NCBI GenBank assembly: GCA_045612845.1
Contig: JAZKZV010000023.1
Location: forward strand, 62,001-126,000
Origin: Ornithomonoglobus_A sp045612845
Lineage (GTDB): Bacteria > Bacillota > Clostridia > UBA1381
DNA length: 64,000 nt
Direction of reading: 5' to 3'
Position numbers and translations under genes: made by a program. This document shows, in pieces, positions 34,401 through 44,279 of the stretch. How positions within the stretch are numbered: position 1 is the stretch's first letter; the number at the start of each line of letters is the position of its first letter. The notes below the pieces were generated by a model, which was not told where the DNA came from, did not search any database, and saw only the letters and a list, made by a program, of their open reading frames with translations.

Positions 34401-35213
34401 ATGTATTTGCAAAATTTACATACGCATACTGTTTTTTGTGACGGTGCAGATACGCCTGAAGAGATGATTCTCACAGCAATAGACAAGGGGTTTGATTCCC
34501 TTGGCTTTTCGGGACATTCGTTTATGGCTTGTTCGCCTTTGTTCGCTAAAATGGGCGACAGAACGGAACAGTACAAACAAGAGATAATCGAGCTTAAAGA
34601 AAAGTACAAGGAACAGCTTAAGATATATCTCGGATTGGAAGTTGAGCTATATTCCGGGGCGGATATGACAGGCTATGATTATTTGATTGCTTCCATACAC
34701 TATTTAAAGTTTGAGGATGGATTTGTTCCCTTTGACCGCGATGCAGACTTTATGAAGAAGGTTATAGACGAGCGCTTTGGCGGTGACGGAATGTCATACG
34801 CAAAGGCATATTATAAGGCAATGTCCGAAATTCCAAGCTATGGAAATTTTGACATCATCGGCCATTTTGACATAATTACAAAGCATATTGATAACAGTAA
34901 TTTTTTTGATTATACATCAAAAGAATACCTGAATGCCGCTTTTGAAGCGGCGGAAGCGCTACGGGGGGAAATACCATTTTTTGAGGTGAATACCGGTGCG
35001 GTTTCCCGTGGTTACCGCAAGACCCCATATCCGTCCATACCAATAATAAAGGAACTCAAAAGGCTTGGGTATGGCGTGGTTATAACCTCCGACTGTCACC
35101 AAAAGGATGCCCTTGATTGTTATTTTGATGAAGCGGCGGAACTGCTCAGATTTTGCGGATTTAAAGAAAAGTATATACTTACAGATAATGGATTTAAGGC
35201 GGTAGAATTATAA
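34401..35213 (+). CDS. hisK: PHP-family histidinol-phosphatase-like protein
   Basis: 270 residues. Metal-binding PHP motifs: QNLHTHTVFCDG at the start (His7, His9), FSGHS, GLEVELYSG, DIIGHFD and SDCHQKD, the full set for the trinuclear metal site. HisK/HisJ-type enzymes dephosphorylate histidinol phosphate. No his gene is beside it, so other phospho-sugar substrates are possible. An AAGGAG site lies 9 bp before the ATG. The stop overlaps the EutH start by one base. Confidence 0.82.
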   Translation: MYLQNLHTHTVFCDGADTPEEMILTAIDKGFDSLGFSGHSFMACSPLFAKMGDRTEQYKQEIIELKEKYKEQLKIYLGLEVELYSGADMTGYDYLIASIHYLKFEDGFVPFDRDADFMKKVIDERFGGDGMSYAKAYYKAMSEIPSYGNFDIIGHFDIITKHIDNSNFFDYTSKEYLNAAFEAAEALRGEIPFFEVNTGAVSRGYRKTPYPSIPIIKELKRLGYGVVITSDCHQKDALDCYFDEAAELLRFCGFKEKYILTDNGFKAVEL

Positions 35214-36286
35214 TGATATATTTTACAATTATAGTGTTAATGTTTTCTCTGTTGGCGGCGGTTGACAGAATATTCGGCAGCAAACTCGGACTTGGAAAGG
35301 AATATGAAAAAGCGTTTAACCTGCTTGGAACAATGTCACTTTCCATGATTGGTATGATAGTAATATCACCTGTCATTGCAGATTTGCTGGAACCTGTATC
35401 GGAGTTTTTGTCAAACACCTTGCATGTTGATGCTTCAATTATTCCTGCATCTCTTTTTGCAAATGATATGGGTGGAGCACCATTGGCTGTGGGAATGGCA
35501 AACAATGAAAAAATTGGGCTTTTCAATGCACTTGTTGTTTCGTCTATGATGGGGTGTACAATATCTTTCACTATTCCCTTTGCACTTGGGGTGGTTAAGA
35601 AAGAACAACACAGAGAGCTTATTTTCGGGCTTTTGTGTGGCATTGTAACAATTCCCATCGGTTGCATTGTGTCGGGAATTATGTGCAGAATTCCGTTGCT
35701 TTCTCTGTTGGTGGTCCTTCTTCCACTGATTGTTTTTGCGGGAATCATCGCATTTGGACTTATCTGTTTCCCTGATGTTAGTGTTAAAATTTTCAAGGTT
35801 TTTGGAACTTTCATTACCGTTTTAATTACTGTGGGACTTTCTCTCGGCATCATAAACTTTCTCTTAAAAGGCGAATTTATAAAAGGTCTGGCAACCTTGG
35901 AGGAAGGTGAAATGATTTGTGTAAATGCGGCGGTAGTGCTCTCCGGCTCATTCCCGATGGTGTTCGTTTTGGCAAAAATTCTTTCAAAGCCCTTTGGTGT
36001 TATAGGAAAAAAGATTGGTGTTAATGAGTTTTCGGTAGTAGGTATCCTCTCAAGTATGGCATCAAGTGCAACATCCTTTGGAATGATGGACAGAATGGAC
36101 AAAAAAGGCGTGATGATGAACTCCGCATTCTCTGTGTCGGGTGCATTTATATTTGGTAGCCATCTTGCTTTTACAATGGCATTTAACTCCGGATACATAG
36201 CTCCTGTTATTGTTGGAAAACTGATTTCGGGAGTCCTTGCGGTAGTACTTGCCGGTGCTATTTTCAATAAGTTAAATAAACAGTAA
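35213..36286 (+). CDS. eutH: EutH-family ethanolamine permease-like protein
   Basis: 357 residues, about ten membrane helices with the EutH signature FANDMGGAPLAVGMAN and later SSMASSATSFGMMDRM. EutH is thought to move ethanolamine in organisms with a eut operon. No other eut gene is present here, so it may be a transporter for a related amino-alcohol. It overlaps the PHP gene start by one base (TAATG), so the two are translated together. Confidence 0.88.
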   Translation: MIYFTIIVLMFSLLAAVDRIFGSKLGLGKEYEKAFNLLGTMSLSMIGMIVISPVIADLLEPVSEFLSNTLHVDASIIPASLFANDMGGAPLAVGMANNEKIGLFNALVVSSMMGCTISFTIPFALGVVKKEQHRELIFGLLCGIVTIPIGCIVSGIMCRIPLLSLLVVLLPLIVFAGIIAFGLICFPDVSVKIFKVFGTFITVLITVGLSLGIINFLLKGEFIKGLATLEEGEMICVNAAVVLSGSFPMVFVLAKILSKPFGVIGKKIGVNEFSVVGILSSMASSATSFGMMDRMDKKGVMMNSAFSVSGAFIFGSHLAFTMAFNSGYIAPVIVGKLISGVLAVVLAGAIFNKLNKQ

Positions 36287-36441
36287 ATGAAATCTATTAT
36301 GAAATTGATTATGGAAATTTTGAGGTTGATGAAAAAAGGGAGACATCATATATAAAAGTGTGTATGCGCCTGATGAGCGTGTATATATGGAATCAATAGA
36401 TAAGCTTATTGGATATCCCACTGTCATAAAAGCAAAAAATA
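36285..36441 (+). pseudogene. Frameshifted gene remnant
   Basis: One frame reads EIYYEIDYGNFEVDEKRET and after about 36345 the continuation KSVYAPDERVYMESIDKL then IGYPTVIKAKN is found in another frame. The composition of both parts is protein-like and the break is abrupt. No start is seen. Family not recognised. Confidence 0.4.
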
Positions 36442-36446
36442 AAAGC

Positions 36447-36475
36447 CTTCCCCTCAAGGGGAAGCCTTGAAAGGC
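36447..36475. repeat. Compound hairpin before motif copy 3
   Basis: CTTCCCC (36447-36453) pairs with GGGGAAG (36458-36464) and the next GCCTT (36464-36468) pairs with AAGGC (36471-36475). It directly precedes the third 28-bp motif. It may be a terminator or part of a repeat. Confidence 0.5.
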
Positions 36476-36502
36476 TTGCATCTAAACCATATGCCTCGCA
36501 AT
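36476..36502 (+). repeat. 28-bp cassette-boundary motif, copy 3
   Basis: TTGCATCTAAACC-ATATG-CCTCGCAAT. One base differs from copy 2 in the central part (CAT for CTT) and the leading base. It separates the frameshifted remnant from a membrane-protein frame at 36535. Confidence 0.75.
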
Positions 36503-36710
36503 GTCGAATTTATTAAAATCGGGAGGTTTGTAATTTAAAGAAAAGTATATTAATAGGAATCATCTCTCCACTATTATTTGGTTTTTGGGAAAGTATTATG
36601 ATTTATATAGCAGTGATAACTGGTTATGACGATTTTATCGGAATAATATCATTTTTGATTATGTTTTCTAACATATTCATCACCTTTTTATTAAGAATTT
36701 ATATCAATAT

Positions 36711-36829
<119 letters not shown>

Positions 36830-36989
36830 ATTTTTGAGTTATGTATTTACAACAGAAGATATTATACTATAAAATCCATGAAAAGTCAACACTTTTTATG
36901 GATTTTCCTTTTAAAATGTTGTTCTGTATGGGTGTTAACAATATTTTTGTTTATTAAAAATTAAGTAGAAAAAGCTCAATAAAAAATTC

Positions 36990-37018
36990 TTGCAAAAAAT
37001 AAAAAAATATGGTATAAT
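36990..37018 (+). promoter_or_regulatory. Promoter of the two-component operon
   Basis: TTGCAA at 36990-36995 and TATAAT at 37013-37018 with a 17-bp spacer, 58 bp before the response regulator. Confidence 0.65.
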
Positions 37019-37075
37019 TAAGGTGTGTAGATTTTTTTCTATATGGCAAAAATTTACAGAAAGGACGAACTCATT

Positions 37076-37762
37076 ATGCAAAATGCGAAAGTGTTAATAG
37101 TTGATGACGATAAGAACATTGTAGAACTAATAAAACTTAACATTGAAAAAGAAGGTTATAACACTGCTGTAGCATATAACGGTACTGAAGCAATCAAGGT
37201 GTTCAAAGAAGAACAGATTTCTATTATATTGCTTGATGTTATGATGCCTGAAATGGACGGGTTGCAAACATGTCGAGAAATACGAAAGATAAGCAATGTC
37301 CCGATTATAATGCTCACCGCAAAGGGAGAAACTTTTGATAAGGTATTGGGGCTTGAAATGGGTGCGGACGATTATATGGTGAAGCCTTTTGAGTCGAAGG
37401 AGCTTATTGCAAGAGTAAAGGCTGTTCTTCGCAGAAGTGATAGCAAGGAAGAAACAAAGGACGAAGAAATTCACTATAAGAATTTGTCGATAAATATGTC
37501 AAATTACGAGTTAAAGCTTAATGGCAAGGTTATAGATATTCCTGCGCGTGAACTTGAACTTTTATATTTCTTTGCATCAAACCCCGACAGAGTATTCACC
37601 CGTGAACAGATTTTAGAAAAGGTATGGGGTTTTGAATACTACGGAGATACACGTACAATAGATGTACATATAAAACGATTAAGAGATAAACTCGATGGTG
37701 TTGAGGGTGATTGGGAGCTTGTAACAATCTGGCGTGTTGGCTATAAGTTTAAAACGAAATGA
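37076..37762 (+). CDS. OmpR-family response regulator
   Basis: 228 residues from ATG 37076, behind GAAAGGA; an upstream in-frame ATG (37043) lacks a site. Receiver domain: acidic pocket VDDD at 10-12, phosphoacceptor Asp54 in LLDVMMPEMDG, and Lys103 in MVKPF. C-terminal winged-helix (residues 135-228) with the trans_reg_C pattern RVFTREQILEKVWGFEYYGDTRTIDVHIKRLR. It acts with the sensor that overlaps it by 4 bp. Confidence 0.93.
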   Translation: MQNAKVLIVDDDKNIVELIKLNIEKEGYNTAVAYNGTEAIKVFKEEQISIILLDVMMPEMDGLQTCREIRKISNVPIIMLTAKGETFDKVLGLEMGADDYMVKPFESKELIARVKAVLRRSDSKEETKDEEIHYKNLSINMSNYELKLNGKVIDIPARELELLYFFASNPDRVFTREQILEKVWGFEYYGDTRTIDVHIKRLRDKLDGVEGDWELVTIWRVGYKFKTK

Positions 37763-39192
37763 TGAAAAAAGGAATAAGAAAAAACATACTCGGACGTCTT
37801 TTTGTTGCATATGTTGCAGGATTTTTGTGTGTTCAGACAGTAGTATTTTTTATGGTTAGTGCATTTGTCGGAAGTTATTTTGTTAATCATAAGGTTGACA
37901 ATATAATGAAAATTGCAAAAGACATAGAAAAATGGACTGTGGCTATGCATATAGATGTTGTTGATACAAGAGCAAAAGCAGCGTTTAAAAGAACGCTTGA
38001 TATGTGGAGCACTTATCTTGAATCGGATATTATTATCATCAACAACAATGGTGAAACAACGGAATCTACAAAACGTGAAATCGAAATCCCTCAAGAGTAT
38101 GCAACAAGGGTTTTGAGAGGAGAAATAATAAAAGTAACAAGTAAGCTTAATTCGCAGTATCCTCAAAAGGTTGTGTGTATTGGTGTTCCGTTACGTTACG
38201 AGGGGAATCAGATAGGAGCGTTGTTTGTAAATGCATGGGTGCCCGGAATACGAAGTGAGTATACCGCTTTAATATGGGTTTTTGGACTGTTTTGTCTTAT
38301 ATCTGTCATAATATCATTTATAATAGTTTATATACAGTCAAAAAAAATATCCAGACCCATCCTGCAAATTAACAATGCGGTAAGAGATATTGCGGCGGGT
38401 AATTTCACCGAGAGGGTAAGCATAGACTCATCTGATGAAATTGGTCAGCTTGCCTCGAGTTTTAATTTTATGGCAGAATCTATCGAAAAAGCAGAAGCAC
38501 AGAGAATGGCGTTTATATCAGATGTTTCTCACGAGTTAAGGACGCCTATGACAAGTATCTCGGGGTTTACAGAAGGTATTCTTGATGGCACAATTCCGCC
38601 TGAAAGACAGGAGAAATATTTAAAAATTATTCTTGATGAATCACGACGTTTATCAAGGCTTGTAAACGACTTGTTTGAAGTGTCAAAAATGGAAAACAGC
38701 GAATATAAGCTAAATATATCCCAATTTGATGTAAATGAACTTATCCGTATTTGTATTATTGGATTAGAAAGTAAGTTCTGTGAGAAAAATCTTGATTTAA
38801 ATATAGATTTTGCTGAGGATGAGCTTATTGCGATAGGGGATAAGGACTGCATAAACAGGGTTGTCCTAAATATTATGGATAATGCAATTAAGTTTAGCTA
38901 CCCAAATACAACTGTTACAGTTTCAACGTGGACAGAAAAGAGAAAGATATATGTATCTATAGGTAATTTCGGCGGCGGAATTGACAGTAATGATTTAGGA
39001 AACATATTTAACCGTTTTTATAAGACTGATAAATCCAGAAGCAAAGAGAAAAGCGGAGCGGGTCTTGGACTTGCTTTGGTAAAAAATATACTTACAATGC
39101 ATAAGCAGAATGTATGGGTTGAATGTAATAATGCAAAAGAAGGGTCCGACGTAAAATACACAAAATTTACATTCACTCTCGAAGTGGCATAA
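37759..39192 (+). CDS. Sensor histidine kinase with HAMP domain
   Basis: 477 residues. Two membrane helices (about 12-35 and 168-190) enclose an outer sensor domain of about 130 residues, followed by HAMP, the His-box FISDVSHELRTPMTSISGF, N-box NIMDNAIKFSY, G1 GNFGGGID and G2 KEKSGAGLGLALVKN. The start ATGA overlaps the regulator stop, so the pair is a coupled two-component system. The signal is unknown; an ordinary cell-envelope or redox sensor is possible. Confidence 0.93.
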   Translation: MMKKGIRKNILGRLFVAYVAGFLCVQTVVFFMVSAFVGSYFVNHKVDNIMKIAKDIEKWTVAMHIDVVDTRAKAAFKRTLDMWSTYLESDIIIINNNGETTESTKREIEIPQEYATRVLRGEIIKVTSKLNSQYPQKVVCIGVPLRYEGNQIGALFVNAWVPGIRSEYTALIWVFGLFCLISVIISFIIVYIQSKKISRPILQINNAVRDIAAGNFTERVSIDSSDEIGQLASSFNFMAESIEKAEAQRMAFISDVSHELRTPMTSISGFTEGILDGTIPPERQEKYLKIILDESRRLSRLVNDLFEVSKMENSEYKLNISQFDVNELIRICIIGLESKFCEKNLDLNIDFAEDELIAIGDKDCINRVVLNIMDNAIKFSYPNTTVTVSTWTEKRKIYVSIGNFGGGIDSNDLGNIFNRFYKTDKSRSKEKSGAGLGLALVKNILTMHKQNVWVECNNAKEGSDVKYTKFTFTLEVA

Positions 39193-39220
39193 CGTATATA
39201 TTAAGAAAGGATATATAAAT

Positions 39221-40924
39221 ATGGAAAATTTAGCAATGTACAAAAAACCTCTTTACGAGGCAAGGAAAATCAAAGACCTCAGAGACATGATAAGAAGCAG
39301 TTGTGAAATATATGCTGATAAAACTGCATTTTTGTCTAAGGTGGACGGTAAATATGAACCCACCACCTATAAGAAGTATTGGGAGGATATAAAAGCTCTC
39401 GGAACAAAGCTTACAGATATGGGCTTAAAAGGTGAAAAAATTGCAGTAGTAGGTGAGGCTTCTTACAGATGGGCACTTACTTATCTTGCAGTAGTATGCG
39501 GTGTTGGTGTTATTGTGCCTTTGGATAAGGAGCTTCCACAAGAGGAAATGAAAAACCTTATAGATATTGCAAATGTTAAGATGATTATATACTCACCAAA
39601 GGTTAAGACGATTACAGACGATATTGTAGTGGACTACAAAATACCTATGGGAGAGGACTTTGATAAGCTTGTAGAAGAAGGATATGAGTTATTAAAAAAT
39701 GGCGATACAAGATATCTTGATGCTACAATAGATGCAGAGGAACTGTCAATTCTTTTATTCACATCAGGTACAACGGGCATGGCGAAAGGTGTTATGCATA
39801 ACCACCGTACAATATGCGTAAATCTTGAGTCTATGGTTTCTATGTTTTATATAGGTTCTGATGATGTGTTCCTTTCGGTGTTGCCGATACATCATACATA
39901 TGAATGTACATGTGGATTCTTGTGTGCACTTTATCGCGGAAGTACCATTGCATATTGCGAGGGCTTAAAGTACGTTGCAAAAAATCTTAAAGAGGCAAAA
40001 GCTACAATAGTTTTGGGTGTGCCTCTGTTATTTGAGAAAATGTACAACACAATAAACAAGACAATAGATAAAAACGGAATGAGAAAAAAGGTTGACTTTG
40101 CAATAAAGCTAAGTAACTTCTTAAAGATTTTCGGCATTGATGTTACCAAAAAGCTATTTAAACAAATTCATGATAATTTTGGCGGAAACTTAAGAGCGTT
40201 CATAAGCGGTGCAGCAGGTATTGACCCCAAAATTCCAAAGGGCTTCAGAAATTTTGGTATACAGCTTGTTCAAGGCTATGGACTGACAGAGTGCGCGCCT
40301 ATAGCAGCACTTAACCGTGATTTTCTGTTCAAGGATGATGCGGCAGGACTTCCTTTACCGGGTGTTGAGCTGAAAATTGACAGTCCGAACGCAGATGGTG
40401 TCGGCGAGGTACTTATAAAGGGACGAAATGTAATGATGGGCTATTACAATGCTCCTGATCTTACAGCCGAGGCAATCGTTGACGGTTGGTACCACAGTGG
40501 TGATTTGGGATATATTGATGAGGATTCATTCCTACATATCACAGGAAGAATGAAGAGTGTTATTATTACAAAGAATGGTAAAAATGTATTCCCCGAAGAG
40601 CTTGAATCATATCTTGGAAGAAGTAAGTACGTCGAAGAAAGCCTTGTTTTAGGAAAAGAAAACAATGATGACGTAGTTATATCAGTACAGATAATACCTA
40701 ACTATGCAGAGGTTGAGGCAGAGCTTGGAAATGATTATACAGAAGAACAGCTTATTAAGCTCCTAAAAGATGAAGTGGCAAAGGTAAATGATGTTGTTCA
40801 GGGTTATAAGCGTATTACAAAATTCAGCATAAGAACACGTCCGTTCGAGAAAACAACAACCCAGAAAATCCAGAGATTTAAGAGTGAAAATATTTCCGAA
40901 GAGGGAAATATAATAGGTAAGTAA
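39221..40924 (+). CDS. Long-chain-type acyl-CoA synthetase
   Basis: 567 residues. AMP-binding motif LLFTSGTTGMAKGVMHNH, A5 YGLTECAPIA, the GDLGYIDEDSFLHITGR hinge and the C-terminal KTTTQKIQRFK lysine region are present. It has the FadD-like length and the long insert around residues 250-310 (RKKVDFAIKLSNFLKIFG). It would activate medium or long-chain fatty acids. It follows the sensor kinase by 28 bp and has no own promoter, so it could belong to that operon. Confidence 0.88.
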   Translation: MENLAMYKKPLYEARKIKDLRDMIRSSCEIYADKTAFLSKVDGKYEPTTYKKYWEDIKALGTKLTDMGLKGEKIAVVGEASYRWALTYLAVVCGVGVIVPLDKELPQEEMKNLIDIANVKMIIYSPKVKTITDDIVVDYKIPMGEDFDKLVEEGYELLKNGDTRYLDATIDAEELSILLFTSGTTGMAKGVMHNHRTICVNLESMVSMFYIGSDDVFLSVLPIHHTYECTCGFLCALYRGSTIAYCEGLKYVAKNLKEAKATIVLGVPLLFEKMYNTINKTIDKNGMRKKVDFAIKLSNFLKIFGIDVTKKLFKQIHDNFGGNLRAFISGAAGIDPKIPKGFRNFGIQLVQGYGLTECAPIAALNRDFLFKDDAAGLPLPGVELKIDSPNADGVGEVLIKGRNVMMGYYNAPDLTAEAIVDGWYHSGDLGYIDEDSFLHITGRMKSVIITKNGKNVFPEELESYLGRSKYVEESLVLGKENNDDVVISVQIIPNYAEVEAELGNDYTEEQLIKLLKDEVAKVNDVVQGYKRITKFSIRTRPFEKTTTQKIQRFKSENISEEGNIIGK

Positions 40925-40932
40925 AGAAAAAG

Positions 40933-40962
40933 ACCATCTCATTTTATGAGATGGTTTTTTTG
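40933..40962. terminator. Bidirectional terminator
   Basis: ACCATCTCAT (40933-40942) pairs with ATGAGATGGT (40946-40955), T7 run on the plus side and A-run on the other, between convergent genes. Confidence 0.85.
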
Positions 40963-41798
40963 TTTGTATATATACCCTTATAATATGATGGGGAGTGTTG
41001 TTTATATTTTTTAAATACTCTGTTAAAATATGATAATGATGAAAATCCAACCTCATAGCAGATATCGGAAATAGTCATATCGGTTTTTAAGAGCTCCTGT
41101 GCATGGTGAATTCTGATGAAGTTTATGTAATCCATAATTGTGTAGCCTGTTGTTTTTTTAAACAATCTGCAGATATAACTTTTATTGAGATTTAACTGAC
41201 TTGCAAAGAAATCCAAAGACAACTTCTCTTTGTAGTTACTAAGTACATATTCAAATATAGGCTTTAGAGTTAAAAATGTATTTTTATCGATATTTATTTC
41301 CTCTGCCTTTATAAAACCTTTTTTATAGAGTAAGGCAGTTATTATATGCATATCTGAAATTACATAATAATCATTTGTGATATTTTTTTCGTTATTTTTC
41401 TGATACATATCCTTAATACAGTCAAGAAGCTCGCTATATTGGGGGTCGCTCGTTTTAAAGACATACATAGAAACGGGCGTACGTTGCCAGAAGGCGGATA
41501 AATATTTAAAATCATCATTCAACAAGGATGGGGAGCTGAACTGTACAAGAATCTGTGAAGCGTTGTCGGTCAGATTCTCGGTTGCGTGAGGGATGTTGCT
41601 GTTTATAAAAATTATCTCATTTTTACTGCCAACAACATCACACTGCTCGTTATAGCATCTTAGCTTGCCTGATGTTATATACAAAAATTCAAGCTCGGGG
41701 TGTAGGTGTACATCACATATTATTCCGCGTTTTTTCTTTGAACATGTTTTAACACAAGTGGCTCTGTTGGGATTTAGTTGTATTTTTTCAACATTCAT
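40944..41798 (-). CDS. AraC-family regulator
   Basis: 284 residues. N-terminal cupin-like sensing domain (residues 20-140, HLHPELEFLYITSGKLRC) and the C-terminal AraC double helix-turn-helix SLDFFASQLNLNKSYICRLFKKTTGY ... ISDICYEVGFSSLSYFNRVFKKYK. It is divergent from a GH94 phosphorylase across 164 bp, so it probably controls it in response to an oligosaccharide or its product. This is inferred from position. Confidence 0.88.
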   Translation of the reverse strand: MNVEKIQLNPNRATCVKTCSKKKRGIICDVHLHPELEFLYITSGKLRCYNEQCDVVGSKNEIIFINSNIPHATENLTDNASQILVQFSSPSLLNDDFKYLSAFWQRTPVSMYVFKTSDPQYSELLDCIKDMYQKNNEKNITNDYYVISDMHIITALLYKKGFIKAEEINIDKNTFLTLKPIFEYVLSNYKEKLSLDFFASQLNLNKSYICRLFKKTTGYTIMDYINFIRIHHAQELLKTDMTISDICYEVGFSSLSYFNRVFKKYKQHSPSYYKGIYTNKKTIS

Positions 41799-41962
41799 TT
41801 ATTTCTCCTTATATGTCAATATAGTTCAAATATTTGTCAAAATAAATATAGCTTTTAAAAGGAAATGTTTGATATTATTGTATTATTAAGCAAAATATTT
41901 GCTTGCGTAAATTATACCATATAAAAGAGTGAATGTCAATATTTTATTTGGAGGATGAAGTG

Positions 41963-44236
41963 ATGTACAACTTTAACGACCTAAAAAGAGAAATTGAAAT
42001 TAAAAAATATAATACGCCAACACCATGGATGAACTATCTCTCAAATGGTACATTCCACACAATGATTTCCCAGGCGGGGGGCGGTGTAGCATTTTATAAA
42101 AGCCCTCAGATATGGCGAATAAATCACTATAAATTCTTTCATATACCAACAGACAGAAGTGGATTTTATATATACATAAAAGACGGTAATGAGTATTGGT
42201 GTCCTACAAATGAACCATGCAAAACAAAGCCGCAAAAATGGAGTGCTAATCACGGAATGGGATATACCCGTTTTGAAGCGCAAAGAAACGGAATACAAAC
42301 CACTGCAACATATTTTGTGGGTAAATATGAAAATTGTCTTATATGGAATCTAACATTAAAATCGGATACGGATAAAAAAATCACTGTTTTCCCATATGTA
42401 GAGCTTGGAATGATGGAGTTTATGCGCGAACTTCAATGGCAATGTTATAATAAGCATCAGCTTACCTGTAAAAATGAAGGAGATATACTAGTCTATACAT
42501 ATGGTGTGGAAAATCAACCAAAGCCTGATGAGACACCGCTTGTATACTTTGCAAGTGATGTGCCAATAACTGCATATGATTGCGACAGAGATGAGTTTGT
42601 GGGAAGTTACAGAAGTGAGGAAAATCCGCAGAATGTAGAAAATGGTAGATGCACAAATTCGACAATGTATGGCGGCGACCCATGTTTCGCATTGCAACTT
42701 GATATTGAACTTAAAGCTCACGAGGAAAAAGAGATAAATATATTCCTCGGAACTGAAATGACAAATGAGGGTATACAAAAATCAGTTACACATTGCAGAG
42801 AAATGGATTTTGTACAAAAATCATTTGATGCACTTAACGAGCAGTGGGATACTTACCTCAACAAATTCCAGTGCGAAATCCCTGATAAAGATGCCCAGAC
42901 GTTAATAAATATCTGGAATCCGTATCAGGCGGAAAGAAATTTTCAGTTTTCGAGAAATATAAGCTATTATGCTACGGGAACTTTCAGGGGAGTAGGTGTA
43001 AGAGATACTGCTCAGGATATTTTATCAATGGTTCCGTTTGATTTAAGACGTGCAAAGGATAAGCTTAATCTGTTGTTTTCTCAACAGTACAAGGACGGAC
43101 ATTGTAACCACTATTGTTTCCCTTATGAGGGTTGGGAACCTGTAACACGTATACATTCAGACAACCATTTGTGGCTTGTTATGGCATGCTATAATATAGT
43201 TGTTGAGGAGGGTAATTTAGATTACCTCGATGAAGTTGTTGAATACTACGATGGAGGAGAGGCAACTGTGTGGGAGCATATACAAAAATCTATAGATTTT
43301 TGTATGGAAAATCTGGGCGAGAATGGATTCCCTCTTATGCTTTCGTCAGACTGGAATGATATGCTTTATCGTGTATGTCAAAAGGGAAAGGGTGAAAGTA
43401 TATGGACATCTATGCAATTCGGTACAGTATTACTGCAGATTGCCGAGATTGCCAAATTAAAAGACGGAGATTATAAAAAATATCTTGATATATATAATGA
43501 ACAAAAGAAATTAGTAAATACTGTTGCATGGGATGGTGAATGGTACAGAAGATGTATCACAGATGAGGGTAAATTCATTGGTTCGAAAACAGAGCCGCAG
43601 GCAAAAATATGGCTCAATACTCAAAGCTGGTCTGTTATTTCGCAAATGGGTGATGACGGTGAAAAGGCAATGGACAGTGTAAAAAAACATCTTGATACAC
43701 CACTTGGAATTAAAAAGATTGAACCGGCAATGACAACGGATTATCCGACAAAAGAGGGAGCACTCACCTGTTATAATAAAGGTTGTGGTGAGAATGGAAG
43801 TGTATTCTGCCATGCAAATACATGGGCAATTATTGCAGAGTGTATGCTTAACCGCCCTCAAAATGCATATAAATATTATCACCAACTTATGCCTGTGATT
43901 GCACAGAAAAAGGCAGGGGAGTGGCGGTATAAAGCAGAACCCTATGTATACGCCTCAAACATATTCGGTCCTGAAAGTGATAAATTTGGTCTGGCAAATG
44001 TAAGCTGGCTTACCGGTACTGCTTCGTGGATGTATATAGCGGTTACTCAATATATGCTTGGTGTAAAAGCTAAATGGGACGGGCTGGATATTTCACCATG
44101 CTTGAGTGATGAAATGTTGCCTGCAAAGGTAACAAGAGAATTCCGCGGATGCAGATATGAGATTACAATAACAAAAAATGAGAAGTTATTTATTCCGCAT
44201 GTTAAGGGCAGAAAACAATTAGAAGTTACTATATAA
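41963..44236 (+). CDS. GH94-family glycoside phosphorylase
   Basis: 757 residues from ATG 41963 (8 bp after GGAGG at 41950-41954). N-terminal beta-sandwich domain, then the (alpha/alpha)6 barrel with the catalytic Asp463 in SSDWNDML and GTFRGVGVRDTAQDIL before it. GH94 enzymes cleave beta-glucosides such as cellobiose, cellodextrin, chitobiose or laminaribiose with phosphate, giving a sugar-1-phosphate. Which one cannot be read. Regulated probably by the divergent AraC protein. No transporter lies beside it. Confidence 0.88.
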   Translation: MYNFNDLKREIEIKKYNTPTPWMNYLSNGTFHTMISQAGGGVAFYKSPQIWRINHYKFFHIPTDRSGFYIYIKDGNEYWCPTNEPCKTKPQKWSANHGMGYTRFEAQRNGIQTTATYFVGKYENCLIWNLTLKSDTDKKITVFPYVELGMMEFMRELQWQCYNKHQLTCKNEGDILVYTYGVENQPKPDETPLVYFASDVPITAYDCDRDEFVGSYRSEENPQNVENGRCTNSTMYGGDPCFALQLDIELKAHEEKEINIFLGTEMTNEGIQKSVTHCREMDFVQKSFDALNEQWDTYLNKFQCEIPDKDAQTLINIWNPYQAERNFQFSRNISYYATGTFRGVGVRDTAQDILSMVPFDLRRAKDKLNLLFSQQYKDGHCNHYCFPYEGWEPVTRIHSDNHLWLVMACYNIVVEEGNLDYLDEVVEYYDGGEATVWEHIQKSIDFCMENLGENGFPLMLSSDWNDMLYRVCQKGKGESIWTSMQFGTVLLQIAEIAKLKDGDYKKYLDIYNEQKKLVNTVAWDGEWYRRCITDEGKFIGSKTEPQAKIWLNTQSWSVISQMGDDGEKAMDSVKKHLDTPLGIKKIEPAMTTDYPTKEGALTCYNKGCGENGSVFCHANTWAIIAECMLNRPQNAYKYYHQLMPVIAQKKAGEWRYKAEPYVYASNIFGPESDKFGLANVSWLTGTASWMYIAVTQYMLGVKAKWDGLDISPCLSDEMLPAKVTREFRGCRYEITITKNEKLFIPHVKGRKQLEVTI

Positions 44237-44243
44237 TTATGGG

Positions 44244-44275
44244 AAAGGTTGCAAAATATTTTGCAACCTTTTTAT
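44244..44275. terminator. Bidirectional terminator
   Basis: AAAGGTTGCAAAA (44244-44256) pairs exactly with TTTTGCAACCTTT (44259-44271). It ends the GH94 gene and the convergent spoIIID gene. Confidence 0.85.
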
Positions 44276-44279
44276 ATTA

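Noticed and set aside
35194..36267. Long minus-strand frame opposite the EutH gene
   Set aside because: It is the mirror of a real membrane-protein gene with strong motifs on the plus strand and has no own ribosome site or family pattern.
32749..36502. Integron attC sites for the 28-bp motifs
   Set aside because: No GTTRRRY/RYYYAAC core pair and no integron integrase in the window.
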